Shown: positions 16,293 to 24,576, counted from the first letter of the stretch. The stretch is DNA of 64,000 bases from an uncultured Clostridia bacterium (GCA_947649615.1 CANSSG010000004.1:1-64000), one strand, 5' to 3'. The notes: a model not told the origin generated them from the sequence alone. Numbers and translations: made by a program.

Positions 16293-18182
16293 TTAGATGC
16301 CCAGGGCCACGCGCTTGGCCTCAATGGCCTCGATCATCCGGTCGCCCAGCTTCTCAATATCAAGCTCTACGGTATACTTGGCCTCTACCCAGTCCTTGAT
16401 GCCGTGGTCGCCTTGCAGCAGGCTGGTCACCTCGGTGGAACCCTTGGTGTAGGGGTCCACGCCCAGGAAGGTGTCGATGCCGGTGGCTACCACGTAGTTG
16501 CCGATGGAGACGGCCTTCTCGCTCATCCACTCGGGGGCGCAGCCCACCAGAGGAATCTGGGAGATGTTCCAGCCGGAATCCTTGGCGACATCGGCGGCCA
16601 GCACCATCATGCGGGAGATGTCCACGCAGGAGCCCATATGCAGCACCGGAGGAATGCCCACCAGGTCGCATACGCGCTTCAGGCCGTCGCCGCACAACTC
16701 CTTGGCTTCCTTATCCAGCAGGCCGGCCTTGGCGGCGGCTTGGGCGGAACAGCCGGAAACGACAATGATGATGTCGTTGGCAAGCAGCTTCTTCATCAGG
16801 GCAATGTGGGCGGTGTCGGGCCGGACCTTGGGGTTGTTGCAGCCGACCATGGCTACCGCGCCGCGCAGAACGCCGGACTTCACGCACTCTACCAGCGGCT
16901 TGGTGGTGCCGGTCACGTCCACCTGGGTGTTGGTCACGCCGTCCAGGCACTTCTTGATGGCTTCCAGAGAGTAGCCCACGGTGGCGTTGGTCTTCAGGTC
17001 GGGGATATGTACCAAATCCTGGTTGCGGTTCTTGAAGTTCTCCACCGCCATGCGGACGATGGCCTTGGCATTGTCGCCGGCGGTCTCCTCATTGAAGTGG
17101 ATGAACTCGCTGTCCGGCATACGGGCGATCTCGGAGGTGGTGATAAACTTGGTGTGGAAGCACTTGCTCAGGGGGCCGAGGGCGGGGAAAATGCACTGCA
17201 CGTCCACCACGATGGCTTCGCAGGCGCCGGTGAGAACCACGTTCTCCTGCTGGAGGAAGTTGCCGGCCATGGGGATGCCGTGGCGCATGGCGACTTCGTT
17301 GGCGGTGCAGCATACGCCGCAGATATTGATGCCCTTGGCGCCGTTGGCCTTGGCGAGAGCCACCATCTCGGGGTCCTGGGCATAGAATACGATCATCTCG
17401 GACAGAGAGGGGTCATGGCCGTGAACCACGATGTTCACCATGTCCTTCTCCATAACGCCCAGGTTGGCGGTGGTGTCAATGGGCTTGGGGGTGCCGAAGA
17501 GCACGTCGGAAAACTCGGTGCCGCACATGGAGCCGCCCCAGCCATCGCACAGGCCTGCCCGCAAAGCCTGGCGAATCAGCGCCTCAGGCAGAGAAGAGCA
17601 GCCCATATGGGTCATATGCAGGGATTGGGAGACCTCGCGGTCAATGGCCCGCGGCTCGATGCCCGCGTCGTGCCACAGCTTCCGGGTGTGCTCGGGCGCA
17701 CGGCTGAGGAAGCGGCAGTTGCCGAAGGGCTTGCCGTACTCCATCAGGGCGGTCTCGGCGACCTCGTGGGCCAGATCATAAATATCCTTGCCCTCGGTCT
17801 CAATGCCCCACTCGCCCGCAATGCGCTTGAGCTTCTCGGGATCCTTGACGGTGTAGTTGCCGCCTTCCTTGGTCTGGTACAGGGTATGGCAAATGCTGCG
17901 GCCGTGGTCGGAGTGAGTGGCCGCGCCGCCGGCGGTGAAACGCAGGTAGTTGCGGGCTACGATGCCATGGACGTCGCACCCGCAGATGCCCCGGGGGGCC
18001 TTGGGGGTAATGCGGCAGGGTCCCATGGAGCAGATGCGGCAGCAGATGCCCTCCTCGCCAAACTTACAATGAGGGGTTTGGTTCTTGACGCGCTGCTGCC
18101 AGGAATCCGCTCCCACTTGACGGCCATTTTCAAGCAGGCGTTCGGTGGCAGCTTCCATTTGCTCGACAGTGATCAGTTTCAT
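16293..18182 (-). CDS. cooS: Ni-dependent CO dehydrogenase catalytic subunit
   Basis: A 629-residue enzyme that interconverts CO and CO2, here most likely feeding CO to acetyl-CoA synthase (the role called AcsA). Cluster B/D cysteines lie at 39, 47, 48, 51, 56 and 67. The C-cluster ligands are His256 (GHDPSLSE), Cys292, Cys330, Cys448 (GCNNP), Cys478 (SGCSA) and Cys519 (GSCVD). The catalytic acid-base residues are present too: the histidine relay His90, His93 and His99 in HSDHGRSICH, and Lys556 in EWMSEKA. I chose ATG 18182; the open frame continues to 18275 but lacks a start with a ribosome site. The usual AAAGGAG lies 40 bases away behind a hairpin (18195-18218). Confidence 0.96.
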   Translation of the reverse strand: MKLITVEQMEAATERLLENGRQVGADSWQQRVKNQTPHCKFGEEGICCRICSMGPCRITPKAPRGICGCDVHGIVARNYLRFTAGGAATHSDHGRSICHTLYQTKEGGNYTVKDPEKLKRIAGEWGIETEGKDIYDLAHEVAETALMEYGKPFGNCRFLSRAPEHTRKLWHDAGIEPRAIDREVSQSLHMTHMGCSSLPEALIRQALRAGLCDGWGGSMCGTEFSDVLFGTPKPIDTTANLGVMEKDMVNIVVHGHDPSLSEMIVFYAQDPEMVALAKANGAKGINICGVCCTANEVAMRHGIPMAGNFLQQENVVLTGACEAIVVDVQCIFPALGPLSKCFHTKFITTSEIARMPDSEFIHFNEETAGDNAKAIVRMAVENFKNRNQDLVHIPDLKTNATVGYSLEAIKKCLDGVTNTQVDVTGTTKPLVECVKSGVLRGAVAMVGCNNPKVRPDTAHIALMKKLLANDIIIVVSGCSAQAAAKAGLLDKEAKELCGDGLKRVCDLVGIPPVLHMGSCVDISRMMVLAADVAKDSGWNISQIPLVGCAPEWMSEKAVSIGNYVVATGIDTFLGVDPYTKGSTEVTSLLQGDHGIKDWVEAKYTVELDIEKLGDRMIEAIEAKRVALGI

Positions 18183-18194
18183 AGTCGGAATGTG

Positions 18195-18218
18195 GAAAAC
18201 ACGCGGCGGCGTGTTTTC
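18195..18218 (-). promoter_or_regulatory. Hairpin separating the cooS ribosome site from its start codon
   Basis: A perfect 10-base-pair stem (GAAAACACGC with GCGTGTTTTC, loop CGCC on the minus strand) lies between GAAAGGAG (18230-18223) and ATG 18182. If folded, it brings the ribosome site to about 16 bases from the start, so structure may set translation of cooS. Confidence 0.5.
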
Positions 18219-18259
18219 GTTGCTCCTTTCTCTCCAAATGAAATCAGGCTGTGGTCGTA

Positions 18260-18277
18260 TTGTCACATTTTTCACAA
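18260..18277. promoter_or_regulatory. Predicted Rex-like operator of cooS-cooC-acsB
   Basis: Read on the minus strand, TTGTGAAAAATGTGACAA matches TTGTGAA-N4-TTCACAA at 12 of 14 defined bases, with a perfect left half. It lies 12 bases after the -10 box, exactly as at adhE. Confidence 0.6.
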
Positions 18278-18289
18278 TACATTGCTTTC

Positions 18290-18318
18290 ATTCTAGCAAA
18301 CCCGCCCCGAAATTGCAA
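18290..18318 (-). promoter_or_regulatory. Promoter of the cooS-cooC-acsB operon
   Basis: On the minus strand TTGCAA (18318-18313), a 17-base spacer and TAGAAT (18295-18290). Further upstream, at about 18331-18342, a CCCCCATGGGGG palindrome sits next to a T7 run, and a GC-rich hairpin lies at 18394-18420. Confidence 0.7.
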
Positions 18319-18393
18319 GTGTAAAATCCCCCCATGGGGGACTTTTTTTCGCTTTTTTCAGCGGGATTCAAAAATTCGGCGGAATGACCAAAT

Positions 18394-18420
18394 CCCCGGG
18401 GCGCAAAGCCGCCCCGGGAG
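18394..18420 (-). terminator. Possible terminator of the polyphosphate kinase gene
   Basis: CCCGGGGCG pairs with CGCCCCGGG around a short loop. The tract that follows on the minus strand is only ATTTGG, so termination may be partial. Confidence 0.4.
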
Positions 18421-18511
18421 AGAAAAAAACGGTTTACCCGCTGGTTTCCCATGGTTTGGCGCGGTTTCCAGCCGCTCCGGGCGGCAAATCAAGGCGCCGC
18501 CCCCTTTCCTC

Positions 18512-20641
18512 CTATTTGTGCTTCCCCCGCAGGCCGTCCCAGAGACGGTGCAAGCCCGCCGGTTTTTCCGGCGCGGCCGCCTGGTGAAGGCTGTGGGCCA
18601 TGAACACTTCCTGGCTGTCGCAGGGGGCAAGGGTATTGACTTTACGGCAGTAGGAGCCGTCGGGCAGCAAGGAACTGGCCTTTACATTGTCCTCCAGTTG
18701 GACATGGAGGATGCGCAAAAGCTGCCTCTTGACCGCAGGGTCGTACACAGGACAGGCAATCTCCACCCGATGGTTCAGGTTCCGGGTCATCAAATCGGCG
18801 GAGGCGATATACAGCTTCGTGTCATTCCCACGGCCAAAACGGTATATCCGCCCATGTTCCAGAAAACGGCCGACAATGCTGGTTACATGGATGTTCTCCG
18901 TCTGGGCGGCGACGCCGGGACGCATGCAGCAGATGCCCCGCAGGATGAGCTGCACCTGCACCCCCGCTTGAGACGCCTCCGCCAGCTTGTCGATGACCTC
19001 GCGTTCCGTCATGGCGTTGGCCTTGATGCAGATATACCCTTCCGGGCCTTTGGCAATTTCCTGGGAAATCAAATCCAGCAGCCTGGGCTTGATGCCCGCC
19101 GGGGCCGTCAGCAAATGGCGGTAGCTGCCCTCCAAGTTGCCCACCAGCATGTTCTGGAAAAAGGCCGCGCCGTCCAGGCCGATGGCCTCGTCGGCGGTCA
19201 TCAGGCTCAGGTCGGTATACTGCTCGTTGGTGTGCTCGTTGTAGTTGCCGGTGCCGATCTGGGTCACGTAGCTGAGCTTGTCGCCCTTCCGCAGCGTGAT
19301 CAGGCATATCTTGCTGTGGCACTTGTATTCCTCCACACCGTAGATCACCCTGCACCCCGCGTCCTCCAGCAGGCGGGACCAGGAGATGTTGTTGGCTTCG
19401 TCAAACCTGGCCCGCAGCTCCATGAGAACCGTGACCTCCTTGCCGTTTTCGGCGGCGTTGCAGAGGATATGGGCCACCTTCGACGAGCTGGCCAGGCGGT
19501 ATATGGTGATGCGGATGGAAACTACGTCCGGCCGCGCCGCCGCTTCCTCTAACAACTGCAAAAACGGGTCTACGCCATCAAAGGGGAAAAAGAGCAGGCG
19601 GTCCCGCTGGCGGACTTGCTCAATCATGCTGGCTGATTTTTGCAGGTCCGCCGGCCAACGGGGCCGGTAGGGCGGAAAGCTGAGGGACGCCGCCTTCCCT
19701 TCCGGCAGTGCGCGGGCTAAGTCGTAGACGTAGTGCATATCCAGCGGGGCCTGGTCTACATAAATCTGCCGGTTTTCCAGGCCGATGCGGCCCTTCAGCA
19801 GGCGCATGAACTCCCCGCCCATCTTCTTGGACAACTCTAGGCGGACGGCGGATTGGCTGGCCCGCTTTTTTAGCAGCTTGCTCATGCGGCTGCGGATGTC
19901 CTCCCCGCTCTCCTCCAGCAGTTCCGCGTCCAGGTTCAGGTCCGCATTCCGGGTGACGCACAGGACGCAGCTGCTCTCCAGCTTGTACTCCCCAAACAAG
20001 GCGGGCGCGTAGTGGAGCAGAACCGTCTCCATGCGGATGAACCGGCCCGGATCGCCGGGCATGGATAAAAACGGCGGAAGCCCCCCGGGAACCGGCAGGA
20101 AGCCCAGGGACGCCGCCCCCTTCCGGCTGCGCATCAGCCCCGCCACGTAAAGCGCCTTGTTGGCTAAATGGGGGAACGGATGCCGCGCATCCACGATCTG
20201 GGGCGACAGCACCGGGAGTATCTTTGCTTTATAATAGGTGGTAACAAACCTGCGCTCCTCCGGGGACAACTCCTCCATGGCCAAGTCGCAAATCCCCTCC
20301 CGGCGCAGCAAGGCCGCTACATCGGTGTAAAGCCGGCTCTTGATCTCAATCAGGCCGGGGATCACGTTGTATATCTCGGCAAGCTGGTCGGCAGGGGTAA
20401 GCCCCGTCTTGTTGTCGGTCTCCTCTGGCGAGACCAGGGAGAGGTCGAAGAGGTTTCCTACCCGAACCATGAAAAATTCGTCCAGGTTGCTGGTGAATAT
20501 GGATATGAACTTCAGCCGTTCCAGCAGCGGAACCGTTTCATCCCCCGCTTCCTCCAGCACCCGGCGGTTGAACCGGAGCCAGCTTAACTCCCGGCTTTGG
20601 GTGAAGGCATAGTTTCTTTCTTCCGGCTGCATCATCGTCAT
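18512..20641 (-). CDS. ppk1: Polyphosphate kinase
   Basis: A 709-residue enzyme that reversibly polymerises the gamma-phosphate of ATP into polyphosphate. The N domain opens with SRELSWLRFNRRVLEEA and FTSNLDEFFMVRV, the family's signature. The autophosphorylated histidine is in the EYKCHSK motif, and the second catalytic region GTGNYNEHTNEQYTDLSLM follows, both of the phospholipase-D-like halves. The ATG at 20641 follows GGGAGGAG, although ATGs at 20635 and 20632 are also possible. Length fits PPK1. It is a single gene with its own promoter at 20677-20705. Confidence 0.95.
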   Translation of the reverse strand: MTMMQPEERNYAFTQSRELSWLRFNRRVLEEAGDETVPLLERLKFISIFTSNLDEFFMVRVGNLFDLSLVSPEETDNKTGLTPADQLAEIYNVIPGLIEIKSRLYTDVAALLRREGICDLAMEELSPEERRFVTTYYKAKILPVLSPQIVDARHPFPHLANKALYVAGLMRSRKGAASLGFLPVPGGLPPFLSMPGDPGRFIRMETVLLHYAPALFGEYKLESSCVLCVTRNADLNLDAELLEESGEDIRSRMSKLLKKRASQSAVRLELSKKMGGEFMRLLKGRIGLENRQIYVDQAPLDMHYVYDLARALPEGKAASLSFPPYRPRWPADLQKSASMIEQVRQRDRLLFFPFDGVDPFLQLLEEAAARPDVVSIRITIYRLASSSKVAHILCNAAENGKEVTVLMELRARFDEANNISWSRLLEDAGCRVIYGVEEYKCHSKICLITLRKGDKLSYVTQIGTGNYNEHTNEQYTDLSLMTADEAIGLDGAAFFQNMLVGNLEGSYRHLLTAPAGIKPRLLDLISQEIAKGPEGYICIKANAMTEREVIDKLAEASQAGVQVQLILRGICCMRPGVAAQTENIHVTSIVGRFLEHGRIYRFGRGNDTKLYIASADLMTRNLNHRVEIACPVYDPAVKRQLLRILHVQLEDNVKASSLLPDGSYCRKVNTLAPCDSQEVFMAHSLHQAAAPEKPAGLHRLWDGLRGKHK

Positions 20642-20676
20642 AGCGCTCCTCCCTCTTGCAACTTGTATTCGGGGAT

Positions 20677-20705
20677 AGTATAGCAGTTTTAGGGCGGGTT
20701 GGCAA
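20677..20705 (-). promoter_or_regulatory. Promoter of ppk1
   Basis: On the minus strand TTGCCA (20705-20700), a 17-base spacer and TATACT (20682-20677), about 35 bases before the start codon. Confidence 0.7.
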
Positions 20706-20722
20706 GGGGATGGAAACAAGAA

Positions 20723-20754
20723 AACCCGCCGGAGCGAAACCGCTCCAACGGGTT
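20723..20754 (-). terminator. Terminator of the rubrerythrin gene
   Basis: On the minus strand AACCCG, GGAGCG, loop GTTT, CGCTCC, CGGGTT, then TTCTTGTTT. The two-base internal bulge does not disturb the T-rich tail. Confidence 0.8.
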
Positions 20755-20799
20755 CCGCGCGGAAACGCGCGTTTTGCATGAGGGGGCGCCTGCTTGCGG

Positions 20800-21390
20800 C
20801 TACCGCTCGTAAGGCGACAGCTCCAAACGGATGAAATAGCCCTGGTCATGGGAACAGACGGGGCATTTGGCGGGAACCTGCTTCCCGGTAAACACATGCC
20901 CGCAGTTCAGGCACATCCACCCGGTTTCCACATCGCTGACAAACAGCTTGTTCTCCCGCAGATACTTGGCAAAGCGTTCAAACCGCTCCGCGTGAATCTT
21001 CTCAATCTCCGCGATCTGCCGGAAATGGCGGGCAATCTCCGCGAAGCCTTCCTCCTGGGCCTTCTCGGCGAAGGCCGGGTACACGTCGCCGAATTCGTCC
21101 ATCTCGTGCTGCCGCGCCAGCTCTAAGATCTGCAAGGGCTGATCCGGCAGGTCGATGGGATAGTTGGCGGTGATGGTGATGTTCTCGCACCCGCCCTGCT
21201 TGAGGTGATTGTAGAAAATTTCGGCGTGTTCCTTCTCTTGCCCGGCGGTGTAGGTGAAAATCTGCTCCAAGACATAAAGCTTTTTCTCCTGGCAGGCGTC
21301 TGCGGCAAAGGTGTAGCGGTTTCGCGCCTGGCTCTCCCCGGCAAAGGCCCGGAGAAGGTTTTCTTTTGTGACGCTGCTTTTCAGTTCCAT
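20800..21390 (-). CDS. rbr: Rubrerythrin
   Basis: A 196-residue cytoplasmic peroxide-reducing protein. The N-terminal four-helix ferritin-like domain holds the diiron ligands in FAGESQARNRY (about 16-26), EKEHAEIF (about 53) and the later EIEKIHAERFERF. The C-terminal rubredoxin-like domain has CLNCGHVF and CPVC for the Fe(Cys)4 site. It receives electrons from NADH via rubredoxin-type partners and removes hydrogen peroxide in anaerobes, protecting the oxygen-sensitive CO dehydrogenase genes' products. ATG 21390 is preceded by AAAGGAG. Monocistronic. Confidence 0.95.
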   Translation of the reverse strand: MELKSSVTKENLLRAFAGESQARNRYTFAADACQEKKLYVLEQIFTYTAGQEKEHAEIFYNHLKQGGCENITITANYPIDLPDQPLQILELARQHEMDEFGDVYPAFAEKAQEEGFAEIARHFRQIAEIEKIHAERFERFAKYLRENKLFVSDVETGWMCLNCGHVFTGKQVPAKCPVCSHDQGYFIRLELSPYER

Positions 21391-21528
21391 AGCGGCTCTC
21401 CTTTTTTATGGTAGGATACGTCTATTCTTTTCCGATTTTTTCCCTTTATGCAAGAAATCAATGTATAAGCATCATATTCCTGGGGCAGAATAGGTCCGTA
21501 CCGTTTTTGGAAAGGAGGTTTCTTGACC

Positions 21529-21651
21529 ATGAACAACAACCAGAACAATAACCAGAACCGGAACCAGAACAACAATCAGAACCAGAATCAGAATAACCAG
21601 AACCAGAACAACAACCAGAATCAGAACAATCAGAACCAGAACAAGCGCTGA
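21529..21651 (+). CDS. 40-residue Asn/Gln-only microprotein
   Basis: ATG 21529 follows a perfect AAAGGAGG (21511-21518). The product starts MNNNQNNNQNRNQNNNQ and is built almost wholly of asparagine and glutamine, with a single Arg at position 11 and a Lys-Arg end. A strong terminator follows at once. Ribosome site, stop codon and terminator make it a convincing gene despite the low complexity. I recall similar Asn/Gln microproteins in Clostridia annotated as hypothetical. A spore-coat, aggregation or adhesion role is only speculation. No clear sigma-A promoter is visible upstream, so an alternative sigma factor is possible. Confidence 0.65.
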   Translation: MNNNQNNNQNRNQNNNQNQNQNNQNQNNNQNQNNQNQNKR

Positions 21652-21663
21652 GAAGCCAGCAGA

Positions 21664-21704
21664 CAGGCCGCCGGAAATCCATCCCGGCGGCCTGCTGCTT
21701 TTTC
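21664..21704 (+). terminator. Terminator of the Asn/Gln microprotein gene
   Basis: CAGGCCGCCGG pairs with CCGGCGGCCTG (11 base pairs) followed by CTGCTTTTTCTT. Confidence 0.9.
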
Positions 21705-21713
21705 TTGAAAAGG

Positions 21714-21736
21714 TAAAAAAGGGCTCACAAGCCTTT
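21714..21736 (-). terminator. Terminator of the cation antiporter gene
   Basis: On the minus strand GGCT-TGTG-AGCC then CTTTTTT, extendable to an AAAGGCT stem. Confidence 0.7.
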
Positions 21737-21793
21737 GGACGGCTGCCCGGCCAAGGTTCCCGCCCGGCGGCGCACGCCTGGCCGGGGACGGCG

Positions 21794-22759
21794 CTACAGC
21801 GTAAACTGCACCGCGCAGAAGGCGGCGTATACCAGCAGCATCAGTATTCCCTGGCTCCGGTACAGCTTCCCCTTCGCCAGCGCGGGAACCGTCAGCAGCA
21901 GCATAACCAGAAACATGACCGGTAGTTCCAGCACCAGGGACGCGTTCATCCCGCCGATTACCGCGCTCTGGGGTACGCGGAAGGGCGCCAATGTTACCGA
22001 CGCGCCGCAGACCAATACCAGATTGAATAAATTCGCACCCACTATATTTCCCAGGGAAAGGGAGCCATGGCCCTTCAGCAGAGAACTGACCGCCGTCACC
22101 AACTCCGGCAGGGACGTACCCAGGGCAATGAACGTCAGCGCAATAACCGATTCCGGTACGCCAAGGCCTTTGGCAATGAGGATGCCGTTGTCCACCAGCA
22201 GCTTCGCGCCTACGGCAATCAAGACCGCCCCGGCGGCTAAGAGCCATGCGTCCTTCGCGGCAGAAACGGTTTCCGCCTTCTCCGCTGTCCCGGACGCGGG
22301 CGCGGCGGTTTTCTTGATCTGCCATACCGTGGAAACCATATACAATACAAAAAGCGCCAGCAGCAGAACGCCTATGCCCCGGCTGAAAAATCCGGTAGTG
22401 TACGCAACGCCCGCATAAATCGCGGCCGCTGTGAAAAAAAAGGCCGCAGGCAGGCGCAGGGACTTCGGGTCCGCCTTTCCAGGCTTGACCGCGATGGTGA
22501 CGGCCGCAATCAGCGCCGCGTTGCAAATGACGGAGCCTATGGCGTTGCCGTAGGCAATCTCCCCATGGCCCCCCAGAGCGGAGGTCGTGGAGACCATGAC
22601 CTCCGGCAGGGTGGTCCCAATGGATACCACCGTGGCGCCTACCAGCAGCTCCGGCAGGCCAAAGCGGTGGGCAATGTTCACCGCCCCATCCACAAACCAA
22701 TCCCCGCCCTTGATCAGGCACAGCAGGCCAACAAAAAATAATACGACAGGCAGCAGCAT
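21794..22759 (-). CDS. Calcium/sodium antiporter of the CaCA superfamily
   Basis: A 321-residue membrane protein with about ten helices and the two inverted alpha repeats of the family: GTTLPEVMVSTTSAL with GNAIGSVICN in the first half and GTSLPELVTAVSSLL with GNIVGANLFN in the second. The acidic residues in both repeats form the ion path. A cytoplasmic loop near 160-175 separates the halves. It most likely exports calcium in exchange for sodium or protons. ATG 22759; promoter at 22801-22829. Single gene. Confidence 0.93.
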   Translation of the reverse strand: MLLPVVLFFVGLLCLIKGGDWFVDGAVNIAHRFGLPELLVGATVVSIGTTLPEVMVSTTSALGGHGEIAYGNAIGSVICNAALIAAVTIAVKPGKADPKSLRLPAAFFFTAAAIYAGVAYTTGFFSRGIGVLLLALFVLYMVSTVWQIKKTAAPASGTAEKAETVSAAKDAWLLAAGAVLIAVGAKLLVDNGILIAKGLGVPESVIALTFIALGTSLPELVTAVSSLLKGHGSLSLGNIVGANLFNLVLVCGASVTLAPFRVPQSAVIGGMNASLVLELPVMFLVMLLLTVPALAKGKLYRSQGILMLLVYAAFCAVQFTL

Positions 22760-22800
22760 TTCTTCTCCCCCAATAACGATAGTTCTTGCCGAACTGTGTT

Positions 22801-22829
22801 AGTATACCACGGAATCTTTCCTTTTTCAA
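22801..22829 (-). promoter_or_regulatory. Promoter of the calcium/sodium antiporter gene
   Basis: On the minus strand TTGAAA (22829-22824), a 17-base spacer and TGG-TATACT (22806-22801), an extended -10. Confidence 0.7.
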
Positions 22830-22898
22830 TCCGGCACGGCATTTAATCCGCAGGATTTGATAAAATTTTTGGAAACCGGCGGGCCAGGAAAAATAGGA

Positions 22899-22928
22899 CT
22901 GGAAAAAACAGAGACAGTGTGGTATACT
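22899..22928 (+). promoter_or_regulatory. Possible extended -10 promoter of the SPFH gene
   Basis: TATACT at 22923-22928 is preceded by TGG, an extended -10 element. The -35 (CTGGAA at 22899) is poor, which extended -10 promoters tolerate. Confidence 0.5.
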
Positions 22929-22960
22929 GGACTTATCTATTTGAAGGAGGGATCTTTTCT

Positions 22961-23857
22961 ATGCTTCCGTATATTTTTGCCGCCATCGGCGTCGTCATCC
23001 TTATCCTGCTGGTCACCAACATCCAGGTCGTGCAGCAGTCCCGCGCGTTCGTCGTGGAGCGTCTGGGCGCGTATCAGACGACCTGGGGCGTGGGCCTGCA
23101 TATCAAGCTGCCCTTCGTGGACCGCGTCGCCAAGCGGGTCAGCTTGAAGGAGCAGGTCGTCGATTTCGCCCCCCAGCCCGTGATTACCAAAGATAACGTT
23201 ACCATGCAGATCGACACCGTAATCTATTTTCAGATCATTGACCCGAAGCTTTATGCCTACGGCGTGGAGCATCCCATGAGCGCCATCGAAAACCTTACCG
23301 CCACCACCCTGCGCAACATCATCGGCGACTTGGAGCTTGACCAATCCCTGACCAGCCGTGACCATATCAACACCCAGATGCGGGCCATCCTTGACGAGGC
23401 CACCGATCCCTGGGGCATCAAGGTCAACCGGGTGGAGTTGAAAAACATTATCCCGCCCCGGGATATCCAGGACTCCATGGAAAAGCAGATGCGCGCCGAG
23501 CGTGAACGCCGGGAAGCCATCCTTCAGGCCCAGGGCCAGAAGGAAAGCCAGATTCTCGTCGCCGAAGGCGAAAAGCAGTCCGCCATCCTCCGGGCCGATG
23601 CCGCCAAGCAGGCCGCTATCCTGGAAGCAGAAGGCCAGGCCGCTGCCATCCTTAAGGTTCAGCAGGCGTTGGCGGATTCTATCAAGCTGCTCAACGAAGC
23701 CAACCCCAACGAGCAAGTGGTAAAAATCAAAGCCCTGGAAGCCTTCCAGGCCGCTGCCGACGGAAAGGCTACGAAAATCATTATCCCAAGCGAGATCCAA
23801 GGTCTCGCCGGCCTGGCCAGCAGCGCAAAAGCCCTTTTGGAATCGGATCGGAAATAA
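22961..23857 (+). CDS. SPFH/band 7 membrane scaffold protein
   Basis: A 298-residue protein with one N-terminal membrane helix (LPYIFAAIGVVILILLV), an SPFH domain at about 25-200 (VVERLGAYQTTWGVGLH, DNVTMQIDTVIYFQI, VNRVELKNIIPPRDIQDSM) and a coiled-coil tail of ERERREAILQAQG and EGEKQSAILRA type. It resembles QmcA/HflK-like stomatin homologues that organise membrane domains and hold proteases. No NfeD partner is beside it. ATG 22961 follows GAAGGAGG by ten bases; an upstream in-frame start at 22919 lacks a site. Confidence 0.93.
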   Translation: MLPYIFAAIGVVILILLVTNIQVVQQSRAFVVERLGAYQTTWGVGLHIKLPFVDRVAKRVSLKEQVVDFAPQPVITKDNVTMQIDTVIYFQIIDPKLYAYGVEHPMSAIENLTATTLRNIIGDLELDQSLTSRDHINTQMRAILDEATDPWGIKVNRVELKNIIPPRDIQDSMEKQMRAERERREAILQAQGQKESQILVAEGEKQSAILRADAAKQAAILEAEGQAAAILKVQQALADSIKLLNEANPNEQVVKIKALEAFQAAADGKATKIIIPSEIQGLAGLASSAKALLESDRK

Positions 23858-23903
23858 CGCCTTTCCCGGATTCCTGTCCGGCGGCGATGCTGCCGCAGCC
23901 AGC

Positions 23904-23956
23904 ATAAAAATAAAAAGAGGAACGCGGCCTTGCAGTGTATGCAGGGCCGCGTTCCT
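23904..23956 (-). terminator. Terminator of mntP
   Basis: AGGAACGCGGCC pairs with GGCCGCGTTCCT; on the minus strand CTTTTTATTTTTATG follows. The hairpin lies between two convergent genes, but only the minus strand has the T-run. Confidence 0.85.
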
Positions 23957-23969
23957 GCTGCCAGGGCGC

Positions 23970-24533
23970 TCATCCGATAAGGCCCAGGTGCTCCAGCAAA
24001 ATCTTGAATCCAATCAGGCACAAAATAACGCCGCCTGCCAGGGTGGCCTTGTTTTTGAATCTCCCGCCGAACTTCTGCCCCACCCATACGCCGAATAGCG
24101 ACAACACACAGGTGGTACAGCCAATCAGCCCTGCGGCAGGCAAAATCTGAACCTGCAAAAAGGCAAAGGTGATCCCTACCGCCATGGCGTCAATACTGGT
24201 GGCGATGGATAGAACCAGCAGTTCCCGCCAACTGAAACGGTCCTGGAAATCGGAACCCTCTTCATGAAAAGCATCCCAAATCATTTTCCCGCCGATTCCT
24301 CCCAGCAGGATAAAAGCAATCCAGTGGTCTATACTGGTGATGTATGCCTCAAACTGACGGCCCAGCAGCCAGCCGGCTACCGGCATCATCGCTTGAAAAA
24401 ATCCGAAGGATACCGCAATGGCCCCGCCATGCCGCCAGCGCATCCGCGGCATGGCCAGCCCCTTGCAAACTGAAACCGCGAAGGCGTCCATGCTCAGGCC
24501 TACGCCAATGAGAAAAAGCTCTGCAACCCCCAT
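23970..24533 (-). CDS. mntP: Manganese efflux pump MntP
   Basis: A 187-residue inner-membrane protein with six helices. The two family repeats are recognisable: LFLIGVGLSMDAFAVSVCKGL at the N-terminus and LSIATSIDAMAVGITFAFL in the second half, each with the membrane aspartate of MntP. It exports Mn2+ (family knowledge). ATG 24533 follows AAGGAGAAATAAA. It is 44 bases downstream of the recQ remnant, so it may ride on that transcript. No yybP-ykoY riboswitch can be fitted in such a short gap. Confidence 0.93.
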   Translation of the reverse strand: MGVAELFLIGVGLSMDAFAVSVCKGLAMPRMRWRHGGAIAVSFGFFQAMMPVAGWLLGRQFEAYITSIDHWIAFILLGGIGGKMIWDAFHEEGSDFQDRFSWRELLVLSIATSIDAMAVGITFAFLQVQILPAAGLIGCTTCVLSLFGVWVGQKFGGRFKNKATLAGGVILCLIGFKILLEHLGLIG

Positions 24534-24576
24534 TTTATTTCTCCTTATTTGTGGTTTTTCTTTGTTTTTATGACCT

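Noticed and set aside
16284..18296. 670-codon open frame opposite cooS
   Set aside because: Mirror of a known gene, no ribosome site, Gly/Ala/His-rich composition typical of antisense reading.
18331..18350. CCCCCATGGGGG followed by T7 as a terminator
   Set aside because: Only two bases or a four-base loop remain and no plus-strand transcript reaches it; left unassigned.
21391..21528. Sigma-A promoter for the Asn/Gln microprotein
   Set aside because: TATAAG at about 21463 has no acceptable -35 at proper spacing.
24534..24576. yybP-ykoY manganese riboswitch for mntP
   Set aside because: Gap of only 43 bases before mntP on its 5' side; too short.
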